Part shown: positions 8,401-17,467 of the stretch, piece by piece | How the letters are laid out: each line of letters starts with the position of its first letter | Position numbering within the stretch: position 1 is the first letter of the stretch | Assembly (NCBI GenBank): GCA_963767285.1 | Contig: CAVYDJ010000004.1 | Coordinates: 124,001-188,000, forward strand | Direction of reading: 5' to 3' | Length of the DNA: 64,000 nt | From: WHSW01 sp963767285 | GTDB taxonomy: Bacteria; Actinomycetota; Thermoleophilia; Solirubrobacterales; 70-9 | Notes under the pieces: generated by a model | Told to the model about the DNA's origin: nothing | The model's input: the letters and a program-made list of their open reading frames with translations, nothing else | Databases searched by the model: none | Translations under genes and position numbers: made by a program

Positions 8401-11400
8401 CGGGTGACCGCGCAGGAGGACGGCGAAGGAAACGATTGGGACCTCGATTACGCGACCGACGAGACGACGGTGACCGACCCCGAGGGCGGCGAGACGGTGT
8501 CGAGCTTTGACTCGCTGGGGAGGCTCAGTTCCGAGGAAGACCACCTCGGTCGAACGACCACCTACGCCTACGACGCCGACGGCAACCTCGACGAGCTCGG
8601 CCTCCCGGGCGGTGCTGACTGGACATTCGACTACGACGCTCGTGGAAACCTGACCTCCGCGATCGACCCGGAGGGAGGCGAGCGCGCCTACACCTACGAC
8701 GGCGCGCAACCACATGACCTGAGCTTCACCGATGAGCGCAACGAGATCTGGTACTACGACCTGGGACTCGGCCAACGACCTGACCGCGATCGACGGACGC
8801 GCGGGCAAGCTCGGACTACGACCTCACCTACAACTCGGCCAGGCCAGCCGGTGACGATCACCGACCCCCTCAACCACACGACGCACCCTACGCCTACGAC
8901 ACCGACGGCGTCCTTGCCACCGGTCACCGAACGGCTCAGAGCGAGCCAGACCACGCTTTGGCTACGACGCCTACAACCAGCTGACCTCGGTCGACGAGTC
9001 CGCGGCCTCGCCGCCGAGACCTACACGCGCAACAAGCTCGGCGACCTGCTCACCCAGGCACGACGCCCTGAGGGCCACACGACGACCTTCGGCTACGACG
9101 AGAACGGCGCCCTGACCGTCGATCACCGACCCAGCGCTGAACGACTGGGCAGATCGAGCGCGACGCCATGGAGCAGCCCGATGACCTACACCGATCCGCT
9201 GCTTCACGAGACGACGATCGCCTACGACGGCAACCTCAACCCGATCTCGATCACCGACCGGAACGGCCACACGACGACCTACGCCTATGACCTCGCCAAC
9301 CAGCTGACCGACGTCGACGCGCCGGCGACCGGAGCCTGGCAGTTCGGCTACGACGCACGCGGCAACCGCGATGAGGTGATCGACCCGCGCGCCAACACGA
9401 CCACGTACGACTACGACCTGAACGATCGACTCGTCGCGGCTAACGAGCCTGAGACGACAGACCACGGTCGTACGACTACGACGCGGCCGGCAACCTGACC
9501 TCGATCACCGACCCCAACTCCCACACGACCTCATTCGGCTTACGACGACCTCGGACGGCCTGACGGCGATCAACCAGCCGCTGTCGAAGACGACCACCTT
9601 CGCCTACGACCCCGCCGGCAACATGACCGGGCGGACCACGGCCGAGGATGCCCTGACCCTGGCCTACGACGACGCCAGACCGTCTGACCTCGATCTCCGA
9701 CGGTACCGCGACCCTGCGCAGCTTCGGCTACGACGACGCCAATCGCCTCATCAGCGCGACCGACGCCCAGGCCAAGGAGCTCGTCTTCGGCTACGACGGC
9801 GACGGCAACCTGACCTCGATCGACGACGACCGCGGGCAGACCGTCTCGCGCAGCTTCGACTCACGCGGAAACCTGACCGGCCAGACGGATGGCCGAGGCA
9901 CGCTCGCCTACGTCTACGACGAGGTCAACCGAATCACGCAGCTGACCGATCCCCAAAGCGACGTGATCGGTTTCGAATACGACCTCGAAGGCAACTTGAC
10001 CGAGACCACCCTTCCGAATGGCGTCGTGACCACCAACAGCTACGACAACGCCGACCGTATGGTGCACACCAGCTCGGTCAACGGGGCGACGACCCTGCAG
10101 GACTTCACCTACGTCTATGACGACGCCGGCAACCGGATCTCGTCGACCGATCGCAACAATGACCAGACGACCTACGTCTATGACGATCTGGGCAGGCTGA
10201 CGGCCTTCGACCCGCCCGGCGACACCAGCGGTCAGCTACGGCTACGACAACGCCGGCAACCGGATCTCGGCCGGCGGCGACCAGCTACAACTTCAACGCC
10301 CTCAACCAACTCGTCGACGACTCGGCAGGCAATGCCTACAGCTACGACGCCGCCGGGCGCCTGACCGGCATCGTCAATGGGACAGACTCGGTGAGCTACG
10401 ACTGGGATGCCGTTGACCAACTGGCCGGGGTCGACGATGGGACGAGCTCCGTCGGATACAGCTACGACGGGCTTGGGCGGCGCAGCGAGCGAACAGTCGG
10501 AACGACGACCCTGACAGCTCACTACGGCGACCTCGGCGATGCGCCGATCGTGGACACCGGCTCGAGCGGCGTGGAGCGCGGCTGGATCCAGGGCCCGGCT
10601 GGGGCGGCGGCTACAGCGGTTGTGCCGATGGGCCTGGTCGAGCAGATGAGCTCGGCTGGCGTGTCGTTCCCACTTACTGAAGCCCACGGGGACGTGTCGA
10701 CGGTCACCGATGACCTCGGCGCGGTCGGGTCACGTCAGGAGTACGACCCCTGGGGCGACCAGCTGGCCGGGCCGGCGCTGGATATGGGTTGGCTTGGGGC
10801 GTATCAGCGGAGGAGCGATGCCGCGACCGGTTTTGGTGGGACTAGCGGCTTGGTGCAGATGGGTGTGCGTTCCTATGCCCCTGGTCTGGGCAGCTTCCTA
10901 AGCGAGGATCCCGAGGGCGGCTGGATTGGCCAGGGCGCGACGAGCAACCACTACGGCTACGTGATCGGAGATCCTGTCAACCGCCACGATCTCCGTGGCG
11001 AGGATGCCTGTGAGTATCTCCCCGTGTGCACGATCGTGGCGCCGACCCCGCCGCCGCCGGAGATTACCCATGCTGCCGCCGACCTCCTGAGCCCCTTCGC
11101 CGACTTGCAACAGAGCCTGATCGACACGGGCCGTGACGTGGCGTGCACGCTCGGCGCCGGGCCTCCGTTTCCTTTGAACCCGAACCCGTTGCCCCACATG
11201 CTTGCGAATGCGGCTTGCCGGGAGTCCCCATCCTTAGGCATCGACCAACATTGCACGGGGGTCGCCGGCGCGTTCGTATCGGGGCTCTTCTGCGATCCAG
11301 ATGTGCGGCGATTCCTCGGGAGGGCTGGGGAAGGATGCGTCGAGTCCCTCGCCGCTTACTACGGCGTGGCCTGGGAGTTGGCTCTTCTGCCCGGTATTGG

Positions 11401-11500
11401 TGAACTCGGCGCTGGACTTGCCTGCTTGGGTGGGGGCGGCTACAACGGGGCCTTCAACGATCTCATGCTGCCTCCCTACGATCCGGTAGCGCTGCCTTGA
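5461..11500 (+). pseudogene. Beta-helix plus RHS/YD-repeat exported toxin-like protein, multiply frameshifted
   Basis: GTG at 5461 follows GGGAGG by 7 bases and begins a signal peptide. Residues up to about 700 form right-handed beta-helix repeats (INSN, HNNS and NDNVG-type rungs). From about 7690 the reading becomes an RHS shell: DPVALSSGAFSY, then many YDAxGNL/YDDLGRL repeats to about 10950, ending in the core signature RSYAPGLGSFLSEDPEGG and GDPVNRHDLRG. A full-length product would be about 2,000 residues. The frame is broken at about 6690, 7109, 7385, 7905 and 8380 and at several later points, and a TGA lies in frame at 8126-8128. The last open stretch (10391-11500) is intact. RHS proteins encase and deliver a C-terminal toxin. 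This copy looks inactivated, unless the shifts are sequence errors. Confidence 0.75.
11000..11500 (+). other. Variable C-terminal tip of the RHS gene (candidate toxin domain)
   Basis: This is the last 166 codons of the RHS frame, after the conserved end NRHDLRG. The tip is unlike the YD repeats. It has at least eight Cys (for example ACEYLPVC, VACTLG, NAACRES, QHCTG, GCVES), a Pro-rich opening and a hydrophobic Gly-rich end. Its position equals that of polymorphic toxin domains. No known nuclease, deaminase or pore-forming motif is recognised, so the activity is unknown. Confidence 0.45.
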
Positions 11501-11952
11501 CTCCACGGCGCTGGCTTGGCGCGGTCCTACTGGTGGTGGGGGTGGCCGGAATGGGCGCTTATCTTCTCAACGATGTCGCCTTCGGCAGTCATGCGTCGCC
11601 AGTGCTGTTTGGCATCGCGTTGCTCGTCACGATCCGAGGCGCGAGCGATTACCTCCATGGAGCCGGCTACCGCGTCACGCCGCTCGCGGTTCAACTCGGA
11701 TTCATGATGATCGTGAGTGTTGTGGTCGGCGCATGCGGGATCGCTTTGCTGGCTGGCTGGATTGGGGATGACAGCGGCGACGCCCGAGCAGGAGGTGCAT
11801 TGATGTTGGTTGGTTTCGTCGTGTGGGTGGTCGGTATCGTGCGATATCAATCCACGGCTCTCGCGATCTTCCGAGGTGAAGACCCACGAGTGACCGACGA
11901 TCTGAGCGGCGCGACCCGCGAGCAGGAAGAGCGCACCAGGCGCCCGGGGTAA
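11497..11952 (+). CDS. Small integral membrane protein, candidate immunity protein for the RHS tip
   Basis: The product is 151 residues. TTG start at 11497 overlaps the RHS stop (TTGA), implying coupled translation. There are about four transmembrane segments: residues 5-25, 35-48, 64-86 and 99-115. The C-terminus is charged and cytoplasmic-looking. No family is recognised. In polymorphic toxin loci a small gene directly following, or overlapping, the toxin tip usually encodes its immunity protein, and membrane immunity proteins occur for pore-forming or periplasm-acting toxins. The immunity role is inferred from position only. Confidence 0.5.
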   Translation: MTPRRWLGAVLLVVGVAGMGAYLLNDVAFGSHASPVLFGIALLVTIRGASDYLHGAGYRVTPLAVQLGFMMIVSVVVGACGIALLAGWIGDDSGDARAGGALMLVGFVVWVVGIVRYQSTALAIFRGEDPRVTDDLSGATREQEERTRRPG

Positions 11953-11983
11953 TGGACCTGCCTCAGTCACCTGACCGGCCTAA

Positions 11984-12075
11984 ATGCCGCTGATCGGCTT
12001 CGAGTACGACCCCGAGGGCAACCTGCGCGCCCACTATGCCCAACGGTGTCGCGACGGGGACCGCCACGATTGGTT
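11984..12075 (+). pseudogene. Orphan RHS repeat fragment
   Basis: The reading LIGFEYDPEGNLR closely matches IGFEYDLEGNLT at about 9967 in the main RHS gene. A shifted frame then reads PNGVATGTATIGYL, comparable to LPNGVVTT. This is a short, broken copy of an RHS segment downstream of the tip/immunity pair, as left behind when RHS tips are exchanged by recombination. Confidence 0.5.
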
Positions 12076-12255
12076 ATCTCGTCGGCTCGGGGATCCGCTA
12101 GGAGGTCCACCGAACAGGACGAGCCGTCGGACTGAAGCCCGGGTTTGTCCAGCCTATTACAGAAGGTCGGACAGACCGAGTCACCCCCGGATTTACCCCC
12201 GGACTCGCCGTCCGTAGGCAAACGGCTCTAGCAAGCGATAAACGACGCTCCGCCG

Positions 12256-12301
12256 CAGCCGACCCCGCCCCCTCTTCGAACGGAGGTGACGGGGTCGGCT
12301 G
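12256..12301. repeat. Long hairpin (12-bp perfect arms)
   Basis: Arms CAGCCGACCCCG (12256-12267) and CGGGGTCGGCTG (12290-12301) are separated by 22 bases. There is no T tract. It lies in the gene-free part of the element and could be a transcription terminator or a mobile hairpin. Confidence 0.45.
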
Positions 12302-12603
12302 TGGCTTCGCTTGCGGCGAAGATGACCGGATTGCCGGTGGACTTTTCCGGGCGTCGTGGGACTCCATGGTGGAGATCAAAGGCAATGGAAGCTAGAACGA
12401 GATTTCGGGACGCGAACGGCGCTGGTGGGGATAGGTCGGCGGCGAGCACTTCCAGCAAGATGGGGGAGGAGCGGGGCGATACTGACAGACGGGAGATAGC
12501 TGGGAAAAGAGAAAACGGGCTTCGGGGTCGGATCGAGGTCCGGATTGGGGTCCGGATCTCGAATCCGCGCCCTCGCCCGCATCGAGCCATCGGCCGCACG
12601 GGC

Positions 12604-12668
12604 CCTCGCCGGGTCTGACCCCCCACACCCACGATGGACGTGTGCGCGGGGGGTCAGACCCGGCGAGG
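12604..12668. repeat. REPIN-like hairpin with 21-bp perfect arms
   Basis: Arms 12604-12624 and 12648-12668 are perfect inverted repeats of 21 bp, centred on GGGTCTGACCCCC and its complement, with a 23-base loop that itself contains ACAC/GTGT. Paired GGTCTGACC-type palindromes are typical of REP doublets mobilised by Y1 (RAYT) transposases. No such transposase is visible here. No second copy was noticed in the window. Confidence 0.5.
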
Positions 12669-12753
12669 AAGGAAAGCTGGTGGCGATGCGGGCGAGAAAA
12701 GAAATTGAGCGTGGACTTCCGGACTTTTCAGCTGTTTAAGGCACTAGGCAGTA

Positions 12754-13449
12754 ATGGGTTGGGCTCAAACAGAAAAGAGAAGGGCGAAGGAGTTGAGCCG
12801 CGAGCGAGAGATCGTTTGCTGGGTGGCGCGGCTGGGAGCGGTCTCGGTCGAGCAGATCGGCAGGCGGTTTGGCGTCGGTCGATCGGTTGCATACGAGCTG
12901 GTGAGGAGGCTGATCGAGTTAGGGCTCTTGGAGCGAACCCAGACCGCGATCCGCGACCCGACGCTGATCAGCGCGACCAGGGACGGGATCACCTACGCCG
13001 GCCTCGGGCTCGGGCCGGCGAGGATCCGGATCGGCGAGGTCGACCACTGGCTTGCCTGCGCCGACGTCGCGATCGAACTCGAGCGCCGCCACGGAGCCGA
13101 GCGGCTCCTGACCGAGCGCGAGCTTCGCTTCGACGCCCAGCTTTTCGGCAAGCCGGTAGGAGCCGCGAAGCTGGGAGAGACCCTGAACGGCTACTGGCGC
13201 CTTCACTGGCCCGACCTGGCGGTCCGCACCGACGAGGGCCTGGTCGTCTATGAGGTTGAGCTGACGCCGAAGGCAAAGCGCCGGCTGGAGAAGATCGTCA
13301 GGGGATGGAGACGGGCCAGGGACATAGAGCGGTGCGTCTATCTCTGTCCTGCCTCCAGCCCCACCCAGCAGGTCGTCCATGCGGCGGTCAGGATGGTGGC
13401 TGCTGAGGATCGGGTGCGGGTGGCTGAGCTGAGGCGGGTGGCGACGTGA
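12754..13449 (+). CDS. Replication-relaxation-like winged-helix protein
   Basis: The product is 231 residues. The N-terminal winged helix spans about 15-65 (ARLGAVSVEQIGRRFGV then AYELVRRLIELGLLER). A second part follows, with HWLACADVAIELE and an acidic core WPDLAVRTDEGLVVYEVELTPK where PD, E-x-E and K resemble a restriction-like fold. This pattern fits the replication-relaxation family found on actinobacterial plasmids and integrative elements, thought to act in element replication or its control. The stop overlaps the next start (GTGA), so the two are coupled. Function is by family resemblance only. Confidence 0.6.
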   Translation: MGWAQTEKRRAKELSREREIVCWVARLGAVSVEQIGRRFGVGRSVAYELVRRLIELGLLERTQTAIRDPTLISATRDGITYAGLGLGPARIRIGEVDHWLACADVAIELERRHGAERLLTERELRFDAQLFGKPVGAAKLGETLNGYWRLHWPDLAVRTDEGLVVYEVELTPKAKRRLEKIVRGWRRARDIERCVYLCPASSPTQQVVHAAVRMVAAEDRVRVAELRRVAT

Positions 13450-13664
13450 GCGCGACGACGCGAAGGCCGGGCGCCGGCACTCGGTTGCTAACCGCTGACG
13501 AGGTGGCCGAGATCATCGGCATGCGCGTCGATTACGTCTACGCCCTCAGCCGCCGCGGGCAGATCCCGCACCTGCGCTTCGGGCGCACTCTGCGGTTCCG
13601 CGCGGAGACGATCGAGGCATGGCTTGGCGCCGCGGAGCGAGGTAGCCTCGACCGGTCGACGTAG
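13446..13664 (+). CDS. Excisionase-like helix-turn-helix protein
   Basis: The product is 72 residues from GTG at 13446, overlapping the previous stop. LLTADEVAEIIGM then YVYALSRRGQIPHLRFGRTLRFR is the MerR-like excisionase fold (HTH_17). The Trp in EAWLGAAERG closes the third helix. Such proteins bend attachment-site DNA and direct the neighbouring tyrosine integrase towards excision. The integrase frame begins right after its stop, an xis-int arrangement. Confidence 0.8.
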   Translation: MSATTRRPGAGTRLLTADEVAEIIGMRVDYVYALSRRGQIPHLRFGRTLRFRAETIEAWLGAAERGSLDRST

Positions 13665-14958
13665 ATGGCCGGGCGCGGCACAGACGAGGAGGGCCCGGCA
13701 TCCGGAAACGAGGTCCTGATGTCCCTTGAGTCAAGCTCTCGCCGTTCCTACGGGACCGGCTCGATCGTCCTCCGCCGTGGCGCCTATTACGGCAAATGGT
13801 GGGCTGGGGGAACGGCAGGTAATGCGAAAGCTCGGCCCGCCGCGCCGGCCGGGCTCGCGCGAGGGGCTCACCCGTAAGCAGGCGGAGGCGGCCCTTCGAC
13901 GACTGATGCAGGAGGACGCGGGTTGCGCCGGCCGCCTACGAGCGGTTGACCGTGGGAGAGGTCAGGCGAGCGCTACCTGCGGCACATCGAACACGTGCTG
14001 GAACGGAAGCCGACGACAGTTGCCGATTACAGGTCGATCCTCCGCCGCCACCTGGCGCCGTACTTCGGCGCGCAGGCGCTCGAGCGGATCACGGCCGAGC
14101 ACCTCGCCGCGTACATGGCGGCGAAGGCTTCTGAGGGGCTGCAGACGAAGACCGTCAGCAATCACCTGAACTTCGCGCACGGCCTCTTCTCGTTCGCCCT
14201 CAAGCGCGGCTGGGTCGCGGCGAACCCTGTGGCTGCGGTGGATCGCCCGCGAGTTGCCGGCGCCAACCCCGACATCCGCTATCTCGACCGCGGCGAGGTC
14301 GAGGCGCTCCTGCGCGCCGTTCCGGATGACTTGCTCGGCCCGACCGACCACGCGCTCTACCTGACCGCGACGATGACCGGCCTGCGCCAGGGCGAGCTGG
14401 CGGCGCTGCGCTGGCAGGACGTCGATTGGGTCGCCGGTGTCGTGCGCGTGAGGCGCAACTACACGCGCGGGCGCTTCGGGACTCCAAAGACTCGGCGGTC
14501 ATCACGGGCGGTGCCGATGGCCGACCGGGTCGCCGCCGAGCTCGAACGGCACTTCCAGCGGTCGCGCTACCAGGCAGACGACGACCTCGTCTTTTGTCAT
14601 CCCGAGACGGGTGGGCCCTATGACGCGTCGAGGGCGCGCAAGCGGTTCAAAGCCGCCCTCGCCGCCGGCTGGGCTGCGTCCGATCCGCTTTCACGATCTG
14701 CGCCACACGTTCGGTACCGGAATGGCCGCGGCGGGCGCGCCGCTACGGGCGATCCAGGAGTGGATGGGCCACCGCGACCACCAGACGACGCAGGTCTACG
14801 CGGACTACTCGCCCGATCCGTCGCAGGGAGCCGCGTGGGCGGAGGCCGCGTTCGGGGTGGCTACCAATTTGGCTACCAATTTGAGCGAAACTGGGGACAA
14901 CTCGGAGCAAGAGAAACCGCATGGGAATGCGGGATCGCAGGTGGACACAACCCCCTGA
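13665..14958 (+). pseudogene. Tyrosine-recombinase integrase with four apparent frameshifts
   Basis: ATG at 13665 directly follows the excisionase stop; an alternative start is 13719 (SLESSSRRSYGTGSI). The parts are an arm-binding N-terminus (SYGTGSIVLRRGAYYGKWW), a core-binding domain (VADYRSILRRHLAPYFG) and a catalytic domain. Catalytic residues visible are Arg in TGLRQGELAALRW, His and Arg in HDLRHTFG, His in WMGHRD and Tyr in QVYADY. The reading frame changes near 13805, 13920, 13965 and 14670, so no single frame encodes the whole. The catalytic set is complete, so the decay is recent, or the shifts are sequence errors. It would recombine at tRNA-fMet. Confidence 0.8.
14857..14880 (+). 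repeat. Tandem GGCTACCAAT pair, right end (candidate integrase arm site)
   Basis: Two direct copies of GGCTACCAAT sit in the integrase reading frame, where they encode ATNLATN. They match the pair at 5191-5213 apart from one base of spacing. Position relative to the core fits an arm-type site overlapping the recombinase gene. Confidence 0.4.
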
Positions 14959-14964
14959 GTCGAA

Positions 14965-15009
14965 CTCATAACCCGGAGGTCGTGGGTTCAAATCCCACCC
15001 CCGCTATGT
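14965..15009 (+). repeat. attR core (45-bp direct repeat, tRNA 3' half)
   Basis: This is a perfect copy of 5088-5132 lying 6 bases after the integrase stop. It does not form a complete tRNA because the 5' half is absent. What follows (CTGTCGGTAC and a terminator) should be the original downstream flank of the tRNA gene. Confidence 0.9.
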
Positions 15010-15027
15010 CTGTCGGTACGACGCTCG

Positions 15028-15051
15028 AGCCCTCCGCCTGGAGGGCTTTTT
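15028..15051 (+). terminator. Intrinsic terminator, probably the original one of tRNA-fMet
   Basis: The stem AGCCCTCC / GGAGGGCT with loop GCCT is followed by five T. It lies 19 bases beyond the right att core, where the tRNA gene would have ended before integration. Confidence 0.75.
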
Positions 15052-15229
15052 GGGCGGACTTCGTCTTCTTCAGCGCACCACCGGGCCGACCGAGAGCAAC
15101 CTGTCCAGCGATCTGACGAAGCCCGAGGAAGCCGGTTTGGTCAAGATCGCGGAGCGGTTCATCCGCAAGAACCAAGCGGACGGCTGCAAGATGACCGGGA
15201 TCTCGATCGCGGCTAGCTCGAGGGCCGAT
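15052..15229. other. Stretch without a recognised gene, downstream of the element
   Basis: An open frame containing DLTKPEEAGLVKIAERFI and IRKNQADGCKMTG looks codon-like but has no start or matching family. It may be the end of a lost gene. Nothing else is seen. Confidence 0.3.
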
Positions 15230-15904
15230 TCAGCGTGCGATGTCCCGGGGCAGGATCACCCCTGAGGCCAGCGCGCGGCGGGCGAGTTCGGCCCGCTTGC
15301 GGTTTTGCGGGAGGTCCGGCACGTCGAACAGCTTGAAGAGGACCTTCATATGGCTGCGGACGGCTTCGACCGAGACCGTCAGCTCGGTCGCGATCTCGCG
15401 GTTTGACGGGGCGGCCCCGGCCTCCACCGTCGACTCGAGCAGCGGGCGGCAGAGCGCGGCCAGGACACGCTGCTGAGCGGGGCTCGTCTGGACGACGGCC
15501 GCCAGGCTCCCCGCGGGAGAAGTCTCGTCGGCATCCTCCGCGGGGTTGCGGTAGGTCGCCTGGGTCGACCCGAAGCGAACCAGGTCACGGTCGGTCAGCC
15601 GCCGCCGGCCGCGCACGCGCACGCCGTTGACGAAAGTGCCGTTGCGCGACAGGTGGTCGTCGACCACCGTCCAGCTTCCGCCGAGCTTTTCGAGCACGGC
15701 GTGCAGCCGGGAGGCCTCGGGGTCCCAGGTGAGCGACAGCTCGTTGTCCGGCTCCCGGCCGACGCTGATCCGTTCGCCCTCCAGGGCGAGCAGATTCTGT
15801 CTGCCCTCGGCATCGCGGTAGATCAGGAATGGCCGTCCGCGGCGTTCAGCGGCGAGCTGCTCTGCCAACTCTGACGCGGTGGACTCGTGGCGCGGGAGGG
15901 TCAC
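15230..15904 (-). CDS. FHA domain fused to a LuxR-like helix-turn-helix, predicted phospho-threonine-reading regulator
   Basis: The product is 224 residues from GTG at 15904. The FHA domain (about 25-120) has the phosphopeptide-binding set: ISVGREPDNELSL (Gly-Arg), SRLHA (Ser, His) and LSRNGTFVNGVRV (Asn-Gly and Asn). The C-terminal part (about 140-215) begins SPAQQRVLAALCRPLLE and continues NREIATELTVSVEAVRSHMKVLFKLF, a LuxR/GerE-like HTH in which the second helix binds DNA. So it should read a phosphothreonine and act on DNA. It is the last gene of a three-gene operon, 51 bp after a receptor pseudokinase. EmbR-PknH is the nearest known logic (FHA regulator and kinase), but that regulator has a different DNA-binding fold. 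Confidence 0.85.
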   Translation of the reverse strand: MTLPRHESTASELAEQLAAERRGRPFLIYRDAEGRQNLLALEGERISVGREPDNELSLTWDPEASRLHAVLEKLGGSWTVVDDHLSRNGTFVNGVRVRGRRRLTDRDLVRFGSTQATYRNPAEDADETSPAGSLAAVVQTSPAQQRVLAALCRPLLESTVEAGAAPSNREIATELTVSVEAVRSHMKVLFKLFDVPDLPQNRKRAELARRALASGVILPRDIAR

Positions 15905-15955
15905 GCATGCATATTTGCGCCTGACGGCCGGCCGGGGCGCCAGGTGCGCGGCAGC

Positions 15956-17458
15956 TCAGCCGATCAGCAGGAACGCCTCGCCGTCCCGAGCGAGCCGGTA
16001 CGAATGGACCACGGGGATTACCTCTCCCTCGTTGAGCCAGCGCAGACAGAAGCCCAGCGGGTGACCGCAGTACGCGAACGCGTCGAGGTTGAGAAGCCGC
16101 CCTGACGGGTCTGCATCGGGCACCGCGATGCGAGCCAGACGGCGCTTTCCACGGAATGAGTCGAGCGCCAGAGCGCCTTCAACGCGAACCAGCTCGACGC
16201 GAGCCGCGGCGCCGTCGGAGAGGTCGACCACGGTGCGGGCCAGAGTGTGCCCCGTCATCGCGGCAGCGGCTCGTCCCCCGGTGAGCTGGCGCGGCAGGGT
16301 GGGCCGGGCACCAACCTCGACGTCGACCCGCAGCAACAGCTCGCGGTCCAGCGGGCTACTGCCGTGCGCTTGCGGAATCGGCGCGAGCGCGCCCCCCCAC
16401 CGCAAAGCAAGGGTGTCTTGGGGTGGAATCCGGGCTCCGATCACCGCTCCCGGGCCGAGCAGCACCCCGATCCGGTCTCCCCGCCGGACGCGGACATTCG
16501 CCGCGAACGCGTGAGGGGCCAGGTCCGGGACCTGTTCGAGCTGCGAGAACCCCCGTACGAAGGCGCGGCCATTGCGGCGATCGATTACCTGCAGGGTGAG
16601 GTCCCCGATCGCACCCCTCACCGCCCAGCCACGGATCACCCCGGCTGCCTCGACCGTGATCCGCCGCCCATCGATCGTCGCCTGACTCAGGGTGCACGCG
16701 GGGGTGTTGGGTCCCGGCTGGTCGCTGCAGCCGATCGCCGGTGTCGGTCCGGCCGAGAGCGCGCTGCCGATCGGAACGGCCGCCGACGCGACCGGAGGAG
16801 ATGGCTCCGTCTCGAAACCGCCATCGTGGTCACCTCCGGCCACGAGGAGGACGGCGACGAGGACCAGCGCGAGCACCGCGAACCCCGTGACGACCCAGGT
16901 ACCGAGCGAGGGCCCGCGTGATCTCTCAACACCACGCTCGGCCTGATCCGCCAGGCTTGCGAAGGCCTCACGGTCAGCGGCAGCACTTCCCGCACGACCC
17001 AGGCCGAGGTCCGCGAGGTAGGCCCGTCCCCCGGCATCGATCAACACGTTGCACGCGGTGAGCCGACCGTGGACGAGGCCGGCCTCGTGCGCGACGTCGA
17101 GCGCCGCGGCGATCGACTCGAGCAGGAATTCGAGCTGAGAGGGCGAGAGCGAGCCGTCCTCTAGAAGCTCGGCCAGAGTTCGACCTTTCACGAAGCGGGT
17201 CGCGACGAACTTGCCCCCGTCCCAATCGCCCGCCTCATAAGTGGGAACGATGTGTGGGTGGTGCACCGCCGCACTCAGCCGCTGCTGCTCGCGGAAGCGT
17301 TCGGAGAACCCGCGATCCGTGAAAAGGCTCTGCTCCATCAGCCGCAGGGCGACGGTCCGCCCGAGCGAGAGCTGTGTCGCCTGGTAGACGCGGCCGAGCG
17401 AATCGCCCTTGAGCCGGCGCTCGATCCGAAAACCGCTGATGACGCCATCGGCGTCCAT
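15956..17458 (-). CDS. Membrane receptor pseudokinase (truncated Ser/Thr-kinase fold) with extracellular sensor domain
   Basis: The product is 500 residues. Residues 10-155 match a Ser/Thr kinase, but key residues are lost. The VAIK lysine is Arg39 (TVALR). The HRDxKPxN loop reads HGRLTACN (130-137), with no catalytic Asp or Lys. DFG reads DLG (150-152). The fold stops soon after, so the activation loop and most of the C-lobe are missing. A transmembrane helix follows at about 188-208, then an ectodomain of 290 residues with GWAVRGAIGDLTLQVI and RRGDRIGVLLGPGAVIG, homologous to that of the adjacent active kinase. The start is 9 bases after the kinase stop. It is probably a substrate or scaffold of the kinase, read by the FHA protein. 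MviN-FhaA of mycobacteria is a precedent for a phosphorylated pseudokinase bound by FHA. Confidence 0.85.
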   Translation of the reverse strand: MDADGVISGFRIERRLKGDSLGRVYQATQLSLGRTVALRLMEQSLFTDRGFSERFREQQRLSAAVHHPHIVPTYEAGDWDGGKFVATRFVKGRTLAELLEDGSLSPSQLEFLLESIAAALDVAHEAGLVHGRLTACNVLIDAGGRAYLADLGLGRAGSAAADREAFASLADQAERGVERSRGPSLGTWVVTGFAVLALVLVAVLLVAGGDHDGGFETEPSPPVASAAVPIGSALSAGPTPAIGCSDQPGPNTPACTLSQATIDGRRITVEAAGVIRGWAVRGAIGDLTLQVIDRRNGRAFVRGFSQLEQVPDLAPHAFAANVRVRRGDRIGVLLGPGAVIGARIPPQDTLALRWGGALAPIPQAHGSSPLDRELLLRVDVEVGARPTLPRQLTGGRAAAAMTGHTLARTVVDLSDGAAARVELVRVEGALALDSFRGKRRLARIAVPDADPSGRLLNLDAFAYCGHPLGFCLRWLNEGEVIPVVHSYRLARDGEAFLLIG

Positions 17459-17467
17459 GGCCTCGCG

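Larger units (their letters stand above)
11953..12753. other. About 800-bp stretch without an intact gene inside the element
   Basis: Apart from the RHS fragment (11984-12075) and the two long hairpins, I see nothing recognisable here. Short open frames on both strands have no ribosome sites or family motifs. The part 12310-12560 is less GC-rich and more purine-rich than its surroundings, in keeping with foreign or non-coding DNA. Confidence 0.4.
5088..15009. mobile_element. Integrative element in tRNA-fMet, about 9.9 kb, with decayed integrase
   Basis: The element is bounded by a 45-bp perfect direct repeat of the tRNA 3' half (5088-5132 and 14965-15009). The integrase-family gene ends next to the right repeat, as usual for tRNA-integrating tyrosine-recombinase elements. 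Cargo order is: beta-helix/RHS toxin-like pseudogene, small membrane protein, RHS remnant, two long hairpins, replication-relaxation-like protein, excisionase-like HTH, integrase. The integrase has four apparent frameshifts, so the element is probably immobile unless these are sequence errors. No relaxase or transfer gene is seen, so it is more like a small integrative plasmid or satellite remnant than a full ICE. Confidence 0.85.

Noticed and set aside
14965..15009. Second tRNA-Met gene
   Set aside because: Only the 3' half of the tRNA is present; it is the right att core.
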